From contig NZ_CP041063.1 of NCBI RefSeq assembly GCF_011082085.1, forward strand, positions 1,240,001-1,304,000: a stretch of DNA of 64,000 nt, read 5' to 3'. The translations under genes were made by a program, and so were the position numbers. Position 1 is the stretch's first letter. The number at the start of each line of letters is the position of its first letter. The notes beneath the pieces are model-generated. The model ran no database searches and was not told where the DNA came from. It saw only the letters and a list, made by a program, of their open reading frames with translations. Shown here one piece after another: positions 6,944 to 15,750 of the stretch. This DNA comes from Bacillus sp. Cs-700. Lineage in GTDB: Bacteria; Bacillota; Bacilli; Bacillales; Guptibacillaceae.

Positions 6944-7640
6944 TCTTCTTCAACTCCTCCACTAGATTTAAAATTAAGTTTGCTGAATTAATTGAAGCTG
7001 TTTCTAGAAATTGATCGAAAGAAATATTTGATTCTTTCCCAGCAATATCAGAAAGTGAGCGGATAATGACAAAAGGTGTACCAAATTGATAACAAACTTG
7101 TGCAATCGCTCCAGCTTCCATCTCTGCAGCGTCGAGATTGGATAGTTTTGATCTAACATATTCCACTCTATCTGCGTCATTCATAAATGAATCGCCTGTT
7201 GCGATCATACCTTTCACTACCTGGTGCTCCGTTACTTTCTCTGCGCTTCTTTCAGCCGCTTCAACAAGCATGCTGTTTGGTTCATAAAGCGCCGGCATTT
7301 GAGGAACCTGGCCATATTCGTAACCGAAAATGGTAGCATCCACATCATGGTAGCGAACTTCGGAAGAAATCACGATGTCGCCTACTTTTAGCTCAGGATT
7401 AAATCCACCTGCAGAACCTGTATTTAGAATATAATCTGGTTTAAATAGTTGATTCATTAATGTCGTACCGATAGCCGCATTCACCTTACCAATGCCTGAT
7501 TTTAAGAGAACGACCTCCTGGCCATCAATGCTTCCTGTAGTGAACTCAGATCCTGCAATCACCTGTTCTTCTCTGTGATCAAGACGGTCACGTAAAATTC
7601 TTACTTCTTCTTCCATTGCTCCAATAATACCGATCTTCAT
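6936..7640 (-). CDS. mtnN: 5'-methylthioadenosine/S-adenosylhomocysteine nucleosidase
   Basis: Removes adenine from S-adenosylhomocysteine and methylthioadenosine. [13 protein letters not shown] opens the protein. NTGSAGG near 78 and [14 protein letters not shown] near 170-183 carry the catalytic and substrate contacts, and RSLSDIAG contains the catalytic Asp. Its length of 234 aa is close to the family's ~230. It lies 19 nt after yrrT and overlaps luxS, so SAH from methyltransferases is passed on to LuxS. Confidence 0.96.
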   Translation of the reverse strand: MKIGIIGAMEEEVRILRDRLDHREEQVIAGSEFTTGSIDGQEVVLLKSGIGKVNAAIGTTLMNQLFKPDYILNTGSAGGFNPELKVGDIVISSEVRYHDVDATIFGYEYGQVPQMPALYEPNSMLVEAAERSAEKVTEHQVVKGMIATGDSFMNDADRVEYVRSKLSNLDAAEMEAGAIAQVCYQFGTPFVIIRSLSDIAGKESNISFDQFLETASINSANLILNLVEELKKNG

Positions 7641-7659
7641 GATGTACTCCTTTACCTGT

Positions 7660-8298
7660 TCAATTTTTAACGGCTTCCATCAGCCAAACAAAATCATTTA
7701 GCTGAGTAAACACAACTCGAAATCCATGTTGTTGGAAAAGTTCCTCTAATACTGGAATCGTTGTATAATATTCCGTTTGCAAGTCCTGTAGCAAATTGTA
7801 ATATCCCTTTGCTTTCACTTTCTCATGCATCTTTATTCTAGCATTCTCATCTTTGAATGCTGTATCCGCAAATACAATTTTATCATTTTGCCCCAGTAGT
7901 TGGCTATATTTGTGAATAGCGGTCTTTTTTTCTTCATCAGTGAGGTGGTGAAATGCATAGGTACTCACGATTGTTTGTACAGGTTTGGTCGGAGTTGGGA
8001 AAACCATAAAGTCGCCATCATAAAACGTGACATCTGGTAACCTTTCACTTGCCTTTTCTCTCATCGCTTTTGACGGTTCTACCCCAGTTACTTCCAGTCC
8101 TTTATTAAGTAAAATAGAAGTTAAATTCCCTGTTCCAACACCAAATTCTAAAACGTGTCCTGAGGAAGCTTGAGCGACTGAAGATAAGATTCCATCGTAG
8201 CCTTTAAAAACGTCCCGATACTCTTCATCCTGTCCAGACACTGTTGTATCGTAAGAGTCTGCCCAACGCTCAAATAAATCAATAAACTCTCTTCCCAT
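7660..8298 (-). CDS. yrrT: YrrT-type SAM-dependent methyltransferase
   Basis: Class I Rossmann methyltransferase. The SAM-binding motif is [12 protein letters not shown] near residue 47, followed by [11 protein letters not shown] and [10 protein letters not shown]. The substrate is unknown. It is the first gene of the yrrT-mtnN-(luxS)-mccAB operon, as in B. subtilis, where CymR represses it. The start is set at ATG 8298 (MGREF, as I recall for homologues); a TTG at 8319 would add seven residues. Neither has a clear ribosome site, so the start is uncertain. A perfect palindrome lies upstream at 8326-8348. Confidence 0.88.
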   Translation of the reverse strand: MGREFIDLFERWADSYDTTVSGQDEEYRDVFKGYDGILSSVAQASSGHVLEFGVGTGNLTSILLNKGLEVTGVEPSKAMREKASERLPDVTFYDGDFMVFPTPTKPVQTIVSTYAFHHLTDEEKKTAIHKYSQLLGQNDKIVFADTAFKDENARIKMHEKVKAKGYYNLLQDLQTEYYTTIPVLEELFQQHGFRVVFTQLNDFVWLMEAVKN

Positions 8299-8325
8299 TA
8301 CTGTCACATCGCTTTCCAAAATTTA

Positions 8326-8348
8326 ATTCATACTATTAAGGTATGAAT
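8326..8348. promoter_or_regulatory. Perfect palindrome upstream of yrrT, candidate operator
   Basis: ATTCATAC and GTATGAAT are perfect inverted arms separated by TATTAAG, 28 nt upstream of the yrrT start and between divergent yrrT and yrzA. The position suits a repressor site. CymR is the natural candidate from B. subtilis, but I cannot confirm that the sequence fits the CymR consensus. Confidence 0.5.
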
Positions 8349-8460
8349 AATATGCATTATGGTTCTAACTTATCATATTCTTTTTTGAATATCAATTTGT
8401 ATGATTTAACAAAAATGTGTAGACTGAAAGATGGTCGCATTTTAAGGAGGAGCACAACAA

Positions 8461-8667
8461 ATGAGTTTTTCGCTCGAACGGATCGACGATAAAGTAGAAT
8501 TTTTCGAAGGGTTTTCACTAGAAGAGATCGAGAAAAAAATCCAAGTTCAGATTGATAACAACCGGGCTTTGCTTTTACAGGTTCATTCTGTTCACCATCA
8601 CGCCATCACCCATGAGAAATCAGGAAGACCCTACTATTCTGCTGTCGTTCATTTTAAAGCCAAATAA
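8461..8667 (+). CDS. yrzA: DUF2536-family protein YrzA
   Basis: A 68-residue soluble protein, MSFSLERIDDKVEFFEGFSL, with a central helix EEIEKKIQVQIDNNRALLL and an ending YYSAVVHFKAK. This matches remembered B. subtilis YrzA (DUF2536) in sequence and in its place divergent from yrrT. Function unknown. AAGGAGG lies 11 nt upstream of the ATG. A bidirectional terminator follows. Confidence 0.85.
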   Translation: MSFSLERIDDKVEFFEGFSLEEIEKKIQVQIDNNRALLLQVHSVHHHAITHEKSGRPYYSAVVHFKAK

Positions 8668-8695
8668 AAAAGCAGGAGCATACGCTCCTGCTTTT
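8666..8695. terminator. Bidirectional terminator between yrzA and yrrS
   Basis: AGCAGGAGC / GCTCCTGCT with a 4-nt loop ATAC, flanked by A-run and T-run. It serves convergent yrzA and yrrS. Confidence 0.85.
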
Positions 8696-8698
8696 CTG

Positions 8699-9370
8699 CT
8701 ATTCTGGTTTAACACTAACCGGCTTCCATCCTTTTCCATCAACCCATTCAAGTTCGATGTGATAAACCTGATTTCCGGAGCCAGCTTTACTTACACGTGC
8801 ATATGACTGTTGAGGTCCGCCGTTGCCCCCTATTTTCCAGATTGTCATTTCATCTGCAGACATTCCCATAACAGATTCAACAGCTTTTAACTTTTCATTC
8901 CAATCAGTTGAACCAAGCTCATAGCTAGAAGTATGGGGGCCTGACTGTGTTGTACCTACAGGTTCCCAAGGGCCTTCGAGGTTTGGTTCGCCTGGTTCTT
9001 GATCAGTTTTTTCCTTTTCTTGCACTTCTTTATCCTGATCCTCTTTATCTTTATCCTGATCTTTCTCTTCGTCAGCATTTTCTTCTTTCGTACTATCTTT
9101 ATCAGTGGCGTTATTCGATTCTGACTCACTATCCTCTGAATCTTTAGCTTCATCAGAAGTAACGCTATCGTCACTGCTACTATTTGATTTTTCATCCGAA
9201 TTCGTTTGCGCGGTTTGTTGTTCTTCACTTGCTGTTTGTTGAGAGTCGTCACCAGTGAAAACAATGTTGGCAACAAGTACAAGTATCACTGCGAGAACAA
9301 TTCCAATTAAACTATTTAGGACGATATTTTGTTTTCTCTTTGAATGACGGTCCCCATATCGTGATCTCAA
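8699..9370 (-). CDS. yrrS: YrrS, DUF1510-family membrane-anchored protein
   Basis: A 223-residue protein: basic N-terminus, one membrane helix at about 18-40 (NSLIGIVLAVILVLVANIVF), a long low-complexity S/D/E/K/Q-rich linker at about 45-125, and a C-terminal domain (about 130-220) with the family segments GPHTSSY and SVMGMSADEMTIWKIGGNG. The domain faces outside. In B. subtilis yrrS is cotranscribed with pbpI, and here it lies downstream of it as well. The start is TTG 9370, with GAGGAG 9 nt upstream. Role unknown. Confidence 0.85.
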   Translation of the reverse strand: MRSRYGDRHSKRKQNIVLNSLIGIVLAVILVLVANIVFTGDDSQQTASEEQQTAQTNSDEKSNSSSDDSVTSDEAKDSEDSESESNNATDKDSTKEENADEEKDQDKDKEDQDKEVQEKEKTDQEPGEPNLEGPWEPVGTTQSGPHTSSYELGSTDWNEKLKAVESVMGMSADEMTIWKIGGNGGPQQSYARVSKAGSGNQVYHIELEWVDGKGWKPVSVKPE

Positions 9371-9453
9371 ACCTATCCACTCCTCTATTTAGCTGTTGTT
9401 CTTATTTTACCATCTCTAAATGATTCGTAGAAGGCTTGACTTTTGTATCGTTT

Positions 9454-11178
9454 TTATCTCTCATTTTTGTATAAATCCTTAACAACGGTAGCAAATGCTT
9501 CATAAGCTCGATGTTGCTTTTCTTTTCGTTCAAAATCCACAACTACTAAAGAATATTTTGGAGAATCATAAGGAAAATAACCAGCAAACCATTGATGATC
9601 AAAGGAGACATCTTCACCAAGTTCTGCAGTACCTGATTTTCCTGCTACTTGTAACGGTAGATCGTTTAAATAAGCCTTCCCAGTTCCACTTATCACCACT
9701 TCTCGCAAAGATTCTTGAAGAGATTTGTTGGTGTTTTTCGAAAGTTTTTCATTATGGCTTATCTCTTTGAAGCTAAGGAAAGTCGTTCCATTTCGATATA
9801 GAACATCACTAACGACTTTCACATCTTTCGCTTCCCCACCCCTTCCAATTGTCGCCATCATATTACCAATTGCAAGTGGACTTAATTTCACATTTAATTG
9901 ACCAATGGCTGTTTGGTCGATTGCTTTACGTATCCTCTTATCTTTTTCATCTCTAAAAAAGATCGGGCTAGACTCGTCAGGAAACTGCTTAAAATTTTCA
10001 TAATGATAAAGCTTATCTTCCCATCCAACCGTTGTTCCTACTCCGAGTTTCTCTGCGGTTTTCTCAATGACATCTGGATCACTCTTAATGAGCTCTTCAG
10101 CAAGTTGTGTGAAGGTCGCATTACAGCTTTGGGCAAAACTATCTTTAAGGCTAAGCATCCCTAGCGTACGATTACCAATACCATCGCGATACAAATTTTG
10201 ATCACAGTCAAAGAGACGCGCATCTTTAACCCCACTTTCATAGGCTGCTGCAAGAATAATTGTTTTAAATACAGACCCTGGGAAGTACCCTTTCACCATT
10301 TGATTCATAGCCCCTTTCCCTAAGGGGTCTTCTGAGCTGAATAATGGACGACTAACCATACCGATTAAGTTATTAGAGTCGATATCAATGAGAACCGCAC
10401 CACCATTCGTAATACCTGAGTTATCGATCGCCTCTTCTAAATTCTTCTGAATTTTTGTATCTAAAGTGGTCTTCACTTGCAGAGGATAAAATGAATCCGT
10501 ATTAGAGAAATACTTCACATCAAGTCCAAGAAGAGGGTTCCCCTGACGATCCGCATGATAAAGGAGCGTTGTATCACCTTCAGATAACAAAAAGGGATCA
10601 AATGCAAGCTGAAGCCCCGATATTCCTAATTTTGTTTCTTCATCAATGGATCCTTCAGCCCATTTCTCTGGATATTTTGATTGAATTAATTCCGGATTAG
10701 GTCTCACAGTCCCAATAACATGACTCGCCAATGGATTTTTATTCACAGGCTTGTGGACAGCGTAGACCCCAGGAATACTTTGTTCATTTATCTCTTTCAT
10801 TTGATCAATCGTTAACGTTTTGTCAAAAGTAAATGGTTGTAACTGTCCCTCAAATGAGCGTTCAAGACTCTCTGGAGTGACATTTATAATTTGGGCAACC
10901 TCCTCAAGTGGCCATTCCCTCTCTTTAAGAAATGGAAATAAAACGAGAGAAGGAATTGATTCACTCATCGGAGTGCCATTCCGATCAAGTATCGTTCCTC
11001 TACCTTCATCTAGCACATAGGACTGTGTACGTTGATTGATGCTAGCTTCGATTAAATTGATATGATGTTTTGAGTAAGACTCCGTTTCAACTAATTGAAG
11101 TTGGATCAAACGTCCGATTAACAAAAACATCCCACATACAAGGAGGAGACCAATCCCAATTATCCTTCTCCTTATCAT
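9454..11178 (-). CDS. pbpI: Class B penicillin-binding protein (peptidoglycan D,D-transpeptidase)
   Basis: Crosslinks peptidoglycan peptides outside the membrane. An N-terminal anchor helix (about 7-24) is followed by the PBP dimerisation domain and a C-terminal transpeptidase. The active-site motifs are seen in order: SxxK as PGSVFKT near 300, SxN as AQSCN near 350, and KSG as AGKSGTAE near 515. The length, 574 aa, is close to B. subtilis PbpI (YrrR, sporulation-linked). The start is ATG 11178, with GAGGTG 6 nt upstream; the upstream GTG overlaps that site. greA lies upstream behind a terminator. Confidence 0.9.
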   Translation of the reverse strand: MIRRRIIGIGLLLVCGMFLLIGRLIQLQLVETESYSKHHINLIEASINQRTQSYVLDEGRGTILDRNGTPMSESIPSLVLFPFLKEREWPLEEVAQIINVTPESLERSFEGQLQPFTFDKTLTIDQMKEINEQSIPGVYAVHKPVNKNPLASHVIGTVRPNPELIQSKYPEKWAEGSIDEETKLGISGLQLAFDPFLLSEGDTTLLYHADRQGNPLLGLDVKYFSNTDSFYPLQVKTTLDTKIQKNLEEAIDNSGITNGGAVLIDIDSNNLIGMVSRPLFSSEDPLGKGAMNQMVKGYFPGSVFKTIILAAAYESGVKDARLFDCDQNLYRDGIGNRTLGMLSLKDSFAQSCNATFTQLAEELIKSDPDVIEKTAEKLGVGTTVGWEDKLYHYENFKQFPDESSPIFFRDEKDKRIRKAIDQTAIGQLNVKLSPLAIGNMMATIGRGGEAKDVKVVSDVLYRNGTTFLSFKEISHNEKLSKNTNKSLQESLREVVISGTGKAYLNDLPLQVAGKSGTAELGEDVSFDHQWFAGYFPYDSPKYSLVVVDFERKEKQHRAYEAFATVVKDLYKNER

Positions 11179-11282
11179 ATCTCTCACCTCTGTATGAGTT
11201 TCGACGGATGTTCTCTATTTCAAACCTCCTACGGTCATTTGCCAGTGTAGAGGAGCTTGATGAGAAGTATTTCATGCATAAG

Positions 11283-11312
11283 AAAAAGACAGCCTTTATG
11301 GCTGCCTTTTTT
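11283..11312. terminator. Terminator after greA
   Basis: On the minus strand, GGCAGCC / GGCTGTC with loop ATAAA (one G-U pair), then TTTTTCTT. A T-run on the other strand makes it potentially bidirectional. Confidence 0.75.
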
Positions 11313-11322
11313 AGTCTTTTCA

Positions 11323-11799
11323 TTAAATTACTTCTAAAATTTCTACACGGATTTCTCCGCCAGGAGTTTGTACGTTTACTTTCTCTCCAATTTGACGACC
11401 TAGAAGACTTTTGGCCATTGGAGAATCATTTGAAATCTTTCCTTCAAAAGGATCGGCTTCTGCACTACCTACGATAAAGTATTCTTCTTCATCACCGTCT
11501 GGAATTTCAACGAATTTAACACGCTTACCTATTGATACAACATTAGATGAGCTATTGTCTTCTTCAATAATTTCAGCGTTACGAATCATATTTTCAACTG
11601 TTTGAATACGTGCTTCTACAAACGCTTGCTCATCTTTTGCAGCGTCATACTCAGAGTTCTCAGAAAGATCTCCAAAACTACGTGCTATCTTAATACGTTC
11701 CACAACTTCTTTTCTTTTTTCTGTTTTTAGAAGGTCAAGCTCCTTCTCAAGCTTTTCTTTACCATCTTGCGTCATATAATACTTTTTATCCTCTGCCAT
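11323..11799 (-). CDS. greA: Transcription elongation factor GreA
   Basis: Rescues backtracked RNA polymerase by stimulating transcript cleavage. The N-terminal coiled coil holds [17 protein letters not shown] (about 42-58), the acidic tip that enters the secondary channel. The C-terminal FKBP-like domain ends in [22 protein letters not shown] 11799 gives 158 residues, the normal length, and is preceded by AAGGAGTG. The frame stays open 25 codons further upstream, but those codons are probably untranslated. Confidence 0.96.
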   Translation of the reverse strand: MAEDKKYYMTQDGKEKLEKELDLLKTEKRKEVVERIKIARSFGDLSENSEYDAAKDEQAFVEARIQTVENMIRNAEIIEEDNSSSNVVSIGKRVKFVEIPDGDEEEYFIVGSAEADPFEGKISNDSPMAKSLLGRQIGEKVNVQTPGGEIRVEILEVI

Positions 11800-11881
11800 T
11801 TCATTCACTCCTTCATCAATTAAGGGCATCAATCGTAATAAACTGTATGAAAAAAAGAGGTAAATATACCTCATTTAATCG

Positions 11882-12517
11882 TTATAGCATTGCTTTTTCT
11901 TCAAGTATCGTATGGATTTTCGTAACCATAAGGTCAATTGCAACTCGGTTTTGACCGCCTTCAGGTACGATAATATCTGCATAACGCTTTGTCGGTTCAA
12001 TAAATTGAAGGTGCATCGGACGAACCACTGAGGTATACTGCTCAACTACTGAATCAAGCGTTCTCCCTCTGTCGCGTATATCGCGAACCATTCTTCTTAA
12101 GATGCGAAGGTCCGCATCAGTATCAACAAAAAGCTTAATATCCATTAGATCACGAAGACGTTCATCTTCAAGAATTAGGATACCTTCCAAAATAATGACA
12201 TCTTTCGGTTCGACAGGAATAATTTTATCAGATCTTGTGTGAACTGTATAGTCATAGACTGGTTTTTGAATCGGTTTATATAACATTAACTCTTTAACAT
12301 GTTCAATTAACAGATCGTTGTCAAATGCAAGTGGGTGGTCATAGTTTGTACCAAGTCGTTCAGGCATTGACTTTTCACTCTGATCTTTGTAGTAAGAATC
12401 CTGTTCGATAACTAAAACGGACTGATCGGCAAACTGTTTAAAAATCTCTCGTGTTACAGTGGTTTTACCAGAGCCTGATCCTCCAGCAACACCAATTACT
12501 ACGGGTCTATTAACCAT
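11882..12517 (-). CDS. udk: Uridine kinase
   Basis: Phosphorylates uridine and cytidine with ATP or GTP in pyrimidine salvage. The P-loop GGSGSGKTT is at residues 11-19, followed by the family segments [27 protein letters not shown] and [18 protein letters not shown]. The length from ATG 12517 is 211 aa, the usual size; GAAGGGGAA precedes it. It lies 83 nt before greA and after trmR, as in B. subtilis, but without the two U32 peptidase-like genes that lie between trmR and udk there. Confidence 0.95.
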   Translation of the reverse strand: MVNRPVVIGVAGGSGSGKTTVTREIFKQFADQSVLVIEQDSYYKDQSEKSMPERLGTNYDHPLAFDNDLLIEHVKELMLYKPIQKPVYDYTVHTRSDKIIPVEPKDVIILEGILILEDERLRDLMDIKLFVDTDADLRILRRMVRDIRDRGRTLDSVVEQYTSVVRPMHLQFIEPTKRYADIIVPEGGQNRVAIDLMVTKIHTILEEKAML

Positions 12518-12577
12518 AATTCTTCCCCTTCTATTATAGAAAAACCGCCCGTACACTTGTACGTCGGCTTTCCTTCT

Positions 12578-13222
12578 TCATGAGCTTTTACGCTGACTAA
12601 CAGCTAGACCATCTCCAATAGGATAAATCGTTGTATCTAACTCGGGATGGGAAATTAAAAATTCATTATAAAGACGGAGCTTTTTCACCATTGATTTAAA
12701 GCGCCTCTCCTCTATCTCATCTTCTGCAACCAGTCCTCTGAATAAAATATTATCAGAAAAGACGATGCCGCCTTCTTCTAATTCACTATAAAATTCATCA
12801 AAAAAACGCTTATACTGACCTTTCGCCGCATCAATGAATAGAGCTTGATAAGGGCCGTATTGTTTGAGATCGTGTGCTAGATCAAACGCATCGCCAAACA
12901 GGACTGTAATTTGATCTGAATAGCCAGCTTTATCAATGTTTGCAATCGCTTCGTTATAACGAGTTTCGTCACGTTCTACAGTAAGTATGGCAGTATCCGG
13001 CAAGCGCTCAGCCATACGAATGGCTGAATACCCAATAGCTGCACCAATTTCTAATATTCGTTTTGGTTTCAAAAAAGTAAGAAGTTGAAGCATAACATCG
13101 AGACTCGTTTGTTCCATAATAGGAACATGGTTTTCCTCTGCATATTCCTCAATTTCTTTAATTAAGCCTTCTCGATTCGGCCGTAAAGATTCAAGATATT
13201 GTTCAACATGATCGGATATCAT
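12578..13222 (-). CDS. trmR: tRNA 5-hydroxyuridine methyltransferase
   Basis: SAM-dependent O-methyltransferase that converts 5-hydroxyuridine at the tRNA wobble position to 5-methoxyuridine. The SAM motif is ILEIGAAIGYSAIRMA near residues 57-72, followed by DAAKGQYKRFF and a metal-site DNILFRG, as in catechol-type O-methyltransferases. ATG 13222 follows AAGGAGG with 7-nt spacing and gives 214 aa. Gene order (mltG, trmR, udk) follows B. subtilis yrrL-yrrM...udk. The trhP1/trhP2 genes that make its 5-hydroxyuridine substrate are missing from this locus. Confidence 0.88.
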   Translation of the reverse strand: MISDHVEQYLESLRPNREGLIKEIEEYAEENHVPIMEQTSLDVMLQLLTFLKPKRILEIGAAIGYSAIRMAERLPDTAILTVERDETRYNEAIANIDKAGYSDQITVLFGDAFDLAHDLKQYGPYQALFIDAAKGQYKRFFDEFYSELEEGGIVFSDNILFRGLVAEDEIEERRFKSMVKKLRLYNEFLISHPELDTTIYPIGDGLAVSQRKSS

Positions 13223-13308
13223 GATCGGTCCTCCTTCATGTAACCCGAATAATTTTATCATAATCGAAAGGGGAATGGTAGTCTTACTCGCCATTCCCCA
13301 TAAATTTC

Positions 13309-14463
13309 TTATTCTTGTTTCGCCTCTTCTTCTTTCTTCTTATAATACTCGTCCCATTCCTCTTTATACTTAGCTACTTTTTTATTGTGTTCTTTATTTG
13401 TTTTTGAGAACAACGTCTCTCCACTTGGGCGAGCATAGAAATAGAGGGCATCTGTATCAGCAGGTTCAATCGCAGCTACTATAGACGATTCACCAGGGTT
13501 CGCGATTGGTCCTACGGGCAAACCTTTTTGTTTATACGTATTGTACGGTGATTTTAAATCAAGATCATCCTGTGTAATTTCACCGGATTGTTCTCCTCTG
13601 GCATAAACAACAGTAGGATCCGTTTGTAAGATCATATCCTTATCCAGACGGTTATAAAACACTTTTGAAATCTTTGTTCGATCAGCATTGGCGGAGGCTT
13701 CTTCTTCAATGATCGATGCGAGCGTCATTAGTTCATGGATTGAGTCGTCCCGATCTTCTATTTCAGAGCGATATTTATTTAACACACTGTCTGTTTTATC
13801 TAACATCTCTTTTACAACAGCTTCCACTGACGGTTCTTCTACAAAATCATAAGTAGCAGGGAATAGATAACCTTCGAGCGGATGACGTATATCATCATTT
13901 AGAATATCATCTGTTAAAAACCAATATTCATTAATTAGAGCCTCCATGTACTTATCATCATCTAACTGCTTCATCACATCTTCTTTCTTTAAATCCAGTT
14001 CTTTTGCGATACGGGCGGCTATGTCTTCTATCCAGATTCCTTCTGGTACAGGAATCGTAGCAACAGCCTCTTTCATTACTTTTCCGCTTTTCATAATCGC
14101 AATAATTTCATCCATTGTCATCGATGGTGAAAGCTCATAATCTCCAGCCTGAAACCCGCTTTCATTCTTATATTTTACATAATAACGAAAAGCCGTCCCA
14201 TCTTTGATAATCCCCTCTTGTTCTAAGGTTTGACCAATCGAAGAAGTTGAAGATCCAATTGGAATCGTAACAGCTGTTTTTGTGCTGCTATTCGGATCCA
14301 CTGGCTCAAGAATGTTTTTTATGTAGAAGTAACCACCTGTTATAACGGCAGCCACCGTTATGGTTAAAAGCAAAAGAATGATAAAAACAATTTTTCTTAC
14401 CGTATGATTTTCACTTTGGCGCTTCATAAGCTTCTCTTTGTACAAGTCTTTAAAATCAGACAA
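13309..14463 (-). CDS. mltG: Endolytic peptidoglycan transglycosylase
   Basis: Cleaves nascent glycan strands at the outer face of the membrane. A cytoplasmic N-terminus leads to one membrane helix (about 23-45), a LysM-like region (TKTAVTIPIGSSTSSIGQTL) and the YceG catalytic domain with LASIIEEEA (catalytic Glu) and LQTDPTVVYA. An E/K-rich tail ends the protein. The start is chosen as TTG 14463 because AAAGGGGG lies 8 nt upstream and a sigma-A promoter immediately before it would otherwise be inside the gene. This gives 384 aa, close to the family's ~360. Confidence 0.9.
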   Translation of the reverse strand: MSDFKDLYKEKLMKRQSENHTVRKIVFIILLLLTITVAAVITGGYFYIKNILEPVDPNSSTKTAVTIPIGSSTSSIGQTLEQEGIIKDGTAFRYYVKYKNESGFQAGDYELSPSMTMDEIIAIMKSGKVMKEAVATIPVPEGIWIEDIAARIAKELDLKKEDVMKQLDDDKYMEALINEYWFLTDDILNDDIRHPLEGYLFPATYDFVEEPSVEAVVKEMLDKTDSVLNKYRSEIEDRDDSIHELMTLASIIEEEASANADRTKISKVFYNRLDKDMILQTDPTVVYARGEQSGEITQDDLDLKSPYNTYKQKGLPVGPIANPGESSIVAAIEPADTDALYFYARPSGETLFSKTNKEHNKKVAKYKEEWDEYYKKKEEEAKQE

Positions 14464-14491
14464 CGCCGAGGCCCCCTTTCGTTCTTCACCT

Positions 14492-14519
14492 ATTATACTA
14501 CAAGTCGACATATTGTCAG
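14492..14519 (-). promoter_or_regulatory. Sigma-A promoter of mltG
   Basis: Minus strand: CTGACA, 16-nt spacer, perfect TATAAT, about 30 nt upstream of the chosen mltG start. Confidence 0.65.
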
Positions 14520-14640
14520 CGTTATTGCTAACGTTCGCCATATTTACTCCAACATGTATTATACAAGTTAACGATAGAGGTTTGTAGTCATTTCCAAAAT
14601 TCTGTAACGAAACGTTGTTATAATGATCGACTAAACAGAA

Positions 14641-14673
14641 AAAAGCTACCGATGAACACATCGGTAGCTTTAA
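14641..14673 (-). terminator. Terminator after yrzB
   Basis: AAGCTACCGATG / CATCGGTAGCTT with loop AACA, followed on the minus strand by TTTTCTG. It ends the yrzL-yrrK-yrzB unit. Confidence 0.85.
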
Positions 14674-14680
14674 TTGAACG

Positions 14681-14965
14681 TTATTCGTTCTCGTCCTCTT
14701 CTGAGAAAGTGTTGAGCATTTCTTCAACCATTTCCCATTCCTTATCTGATTCGATAGGGAAGAGCTTATAGTCTCGTTCTTCGTTATCTTCTTCTTCATA
14801 ACGGAAAGCGTAAACCTCTACTTCTTCTTCGCTATCTGCCTGATCAGCTGGAACCACAGTCATATAAGATTGTCCGTTCTCAGCTACGTCGAAAGTAAAG
14901 AGAACTTCAAATAAATGTTCGTCTCCGTTTTCATCAGGAATGATAATGCGTTCTTTTTCCTCCAT
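14681..14965 (-). CDS. yrzB: DUF1292-family protein YrzB
   Basis: A 94-residue, very acidic, soluble protein with the DUF1292 layout: IIIPDENGDEHLFEVLFTFD, VYAFRYEEED, then LFPIESDKEWEMVEEMLNTF. Function unknown. It is found next to yrrK (ruvX) and yrzL (ireB) throughout Bacilli, as here. ATG 14965 follows GAGGTG; the GTG at 14974 is part of that site. The gap to yrrK is 13 nt. Confidence 0.88.
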   Translation of the reverse strand: MEEKERIIIPDENGDEHLFEVLFTFDVAENGQSYMTVVPADQADSEEEVEVYAFRYEEEDNEERDYKLFPIESDKEWEMVEEMLNTFSEEDENE

Positions 14966-14978
14966 GCTTTTCACCTCA

Positions 14979-15398
14979 TTAATTTTGCTTGCTGTCTAAG
15001 TATCCTTGCAGAATCATAACAGCAGCCATTTTGTCGATCACTTTCTTCCTCTTCTTACGACTCACATCAGCACTTATCAGCATGCGCTCAGCAGCGACAG
15101 TTGTCAGCCTTTCATCCCACATGTCAACTGGCAAATTGGTAGTCATCCGAATGAGCTCTGCAAATGCCTGACAGGCCTCACCACTCGGACCAATTGAACC
15201 ATTCATGTTCTTAGGAAGTCCAACAACAATCTTGCTGACATCATTCCCATTAATGATTTCCATTAAACGATCAGGAATCACATCCTGCATATCCGGGTTA
15301 CGTTTCACCGTTTCTAATCCCTGTGCCGTCCAACCCATCGCATCGCTTAGCGCGACACCGATTGTTTTCGTACCGACATCCAAACCAAGTGTTTTCAT
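14979..15398 (-). CDS. yrrK: YqgF/RuvX-family putative pre-16S rRNA nuclease / Holliday junction resolvase
   Basis: RNase H-fold nuclease of 139 residues. The first catalytic Asp is in [19 protein letters not shown], followed by [16 protein letters not shown] and a second acidic site in [15 protein letters not shown]. The family is implicated in rRNA 5' maturation and junction resolution. It lies between yrzL (9-nt gap) and yrzB (13-nt gap), so the three are one operon. Confidence 0.92.
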   Translation of the reverse strand: MKTLGLDVGTKTIGVALSDAMGWTAQGLETVKRNPDMQDVIPDRLMEIINGNDVSKIVVGLPKNMNGSIGPSGEACQAFAELIRMTTNLPVDMWDERLTTVAAERMLISADVSRKKRKKVIDKMAAVMILQGYLDSKQN

Positions 15399-15407
15399 GC
15401 TGTCTCC

Positions 15408-15671
15408 TTATCTCTGATGATGAGTAAGATACGATTTTACAAGCTCTTCAATTAATTCATCTCGTTCAAGCTTACGAATTAAGCTTCTCGCATCATTGTG
15501 TCTCGGAATGTAAGCCGGATCTCCAGAAAGGAGGTATCCCACAATCTGGTTAATCGGATTGTAGCCCTTTTCTTGAAGAGCGCTATAGACGGTGAGCAAC
15601 ACTTCCTGGACATCGTGATTGTCTGCGTCGTCTGGAAAATTAAATTTCATTGTTTTGTCCATCGAACTCAT
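15408..15671 (-). CDS. yrzL: IreB-family regulatory phosphoprotein
   Basis: An 87-residue protein that starts [15 protein letters not shown] and contains [20 protein letters not shown] and [19 protein letters not shown], nearly the family consensus. In Enterococcus, IreB is phosphorylated on N-terminal threonines by the PASTA kinase; Thr7 here is the matching position. It is the first gene of the yrzL-yrrK-yrzB operon, downstream of alaS as in B. subtilis. Confidence 0.92.
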   Translation of the reverse strand: MSSMDKTMKFNFPDDADNHDVQEVLLTVYSALQEKGYNPINQIVGYLLSGDPAYIPRHNDARSLIRKLERDELIEELVKSYLTHHQR

Positions 15672-15750
15672 TCCTTACACCTCTTTCTCCGATCCCCATC
15701 TAGAATCGTAACTAGTCAACTAATTCTTATTGTACACTACTAAAACCAAA

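Noticed and set aside
14464-14799. N-terminal extension of mltG
   Set aside because: The frame is open, but it crosses a terminator and a sigma-A promoter, and the TTG at 14463 has the better ribosome site.
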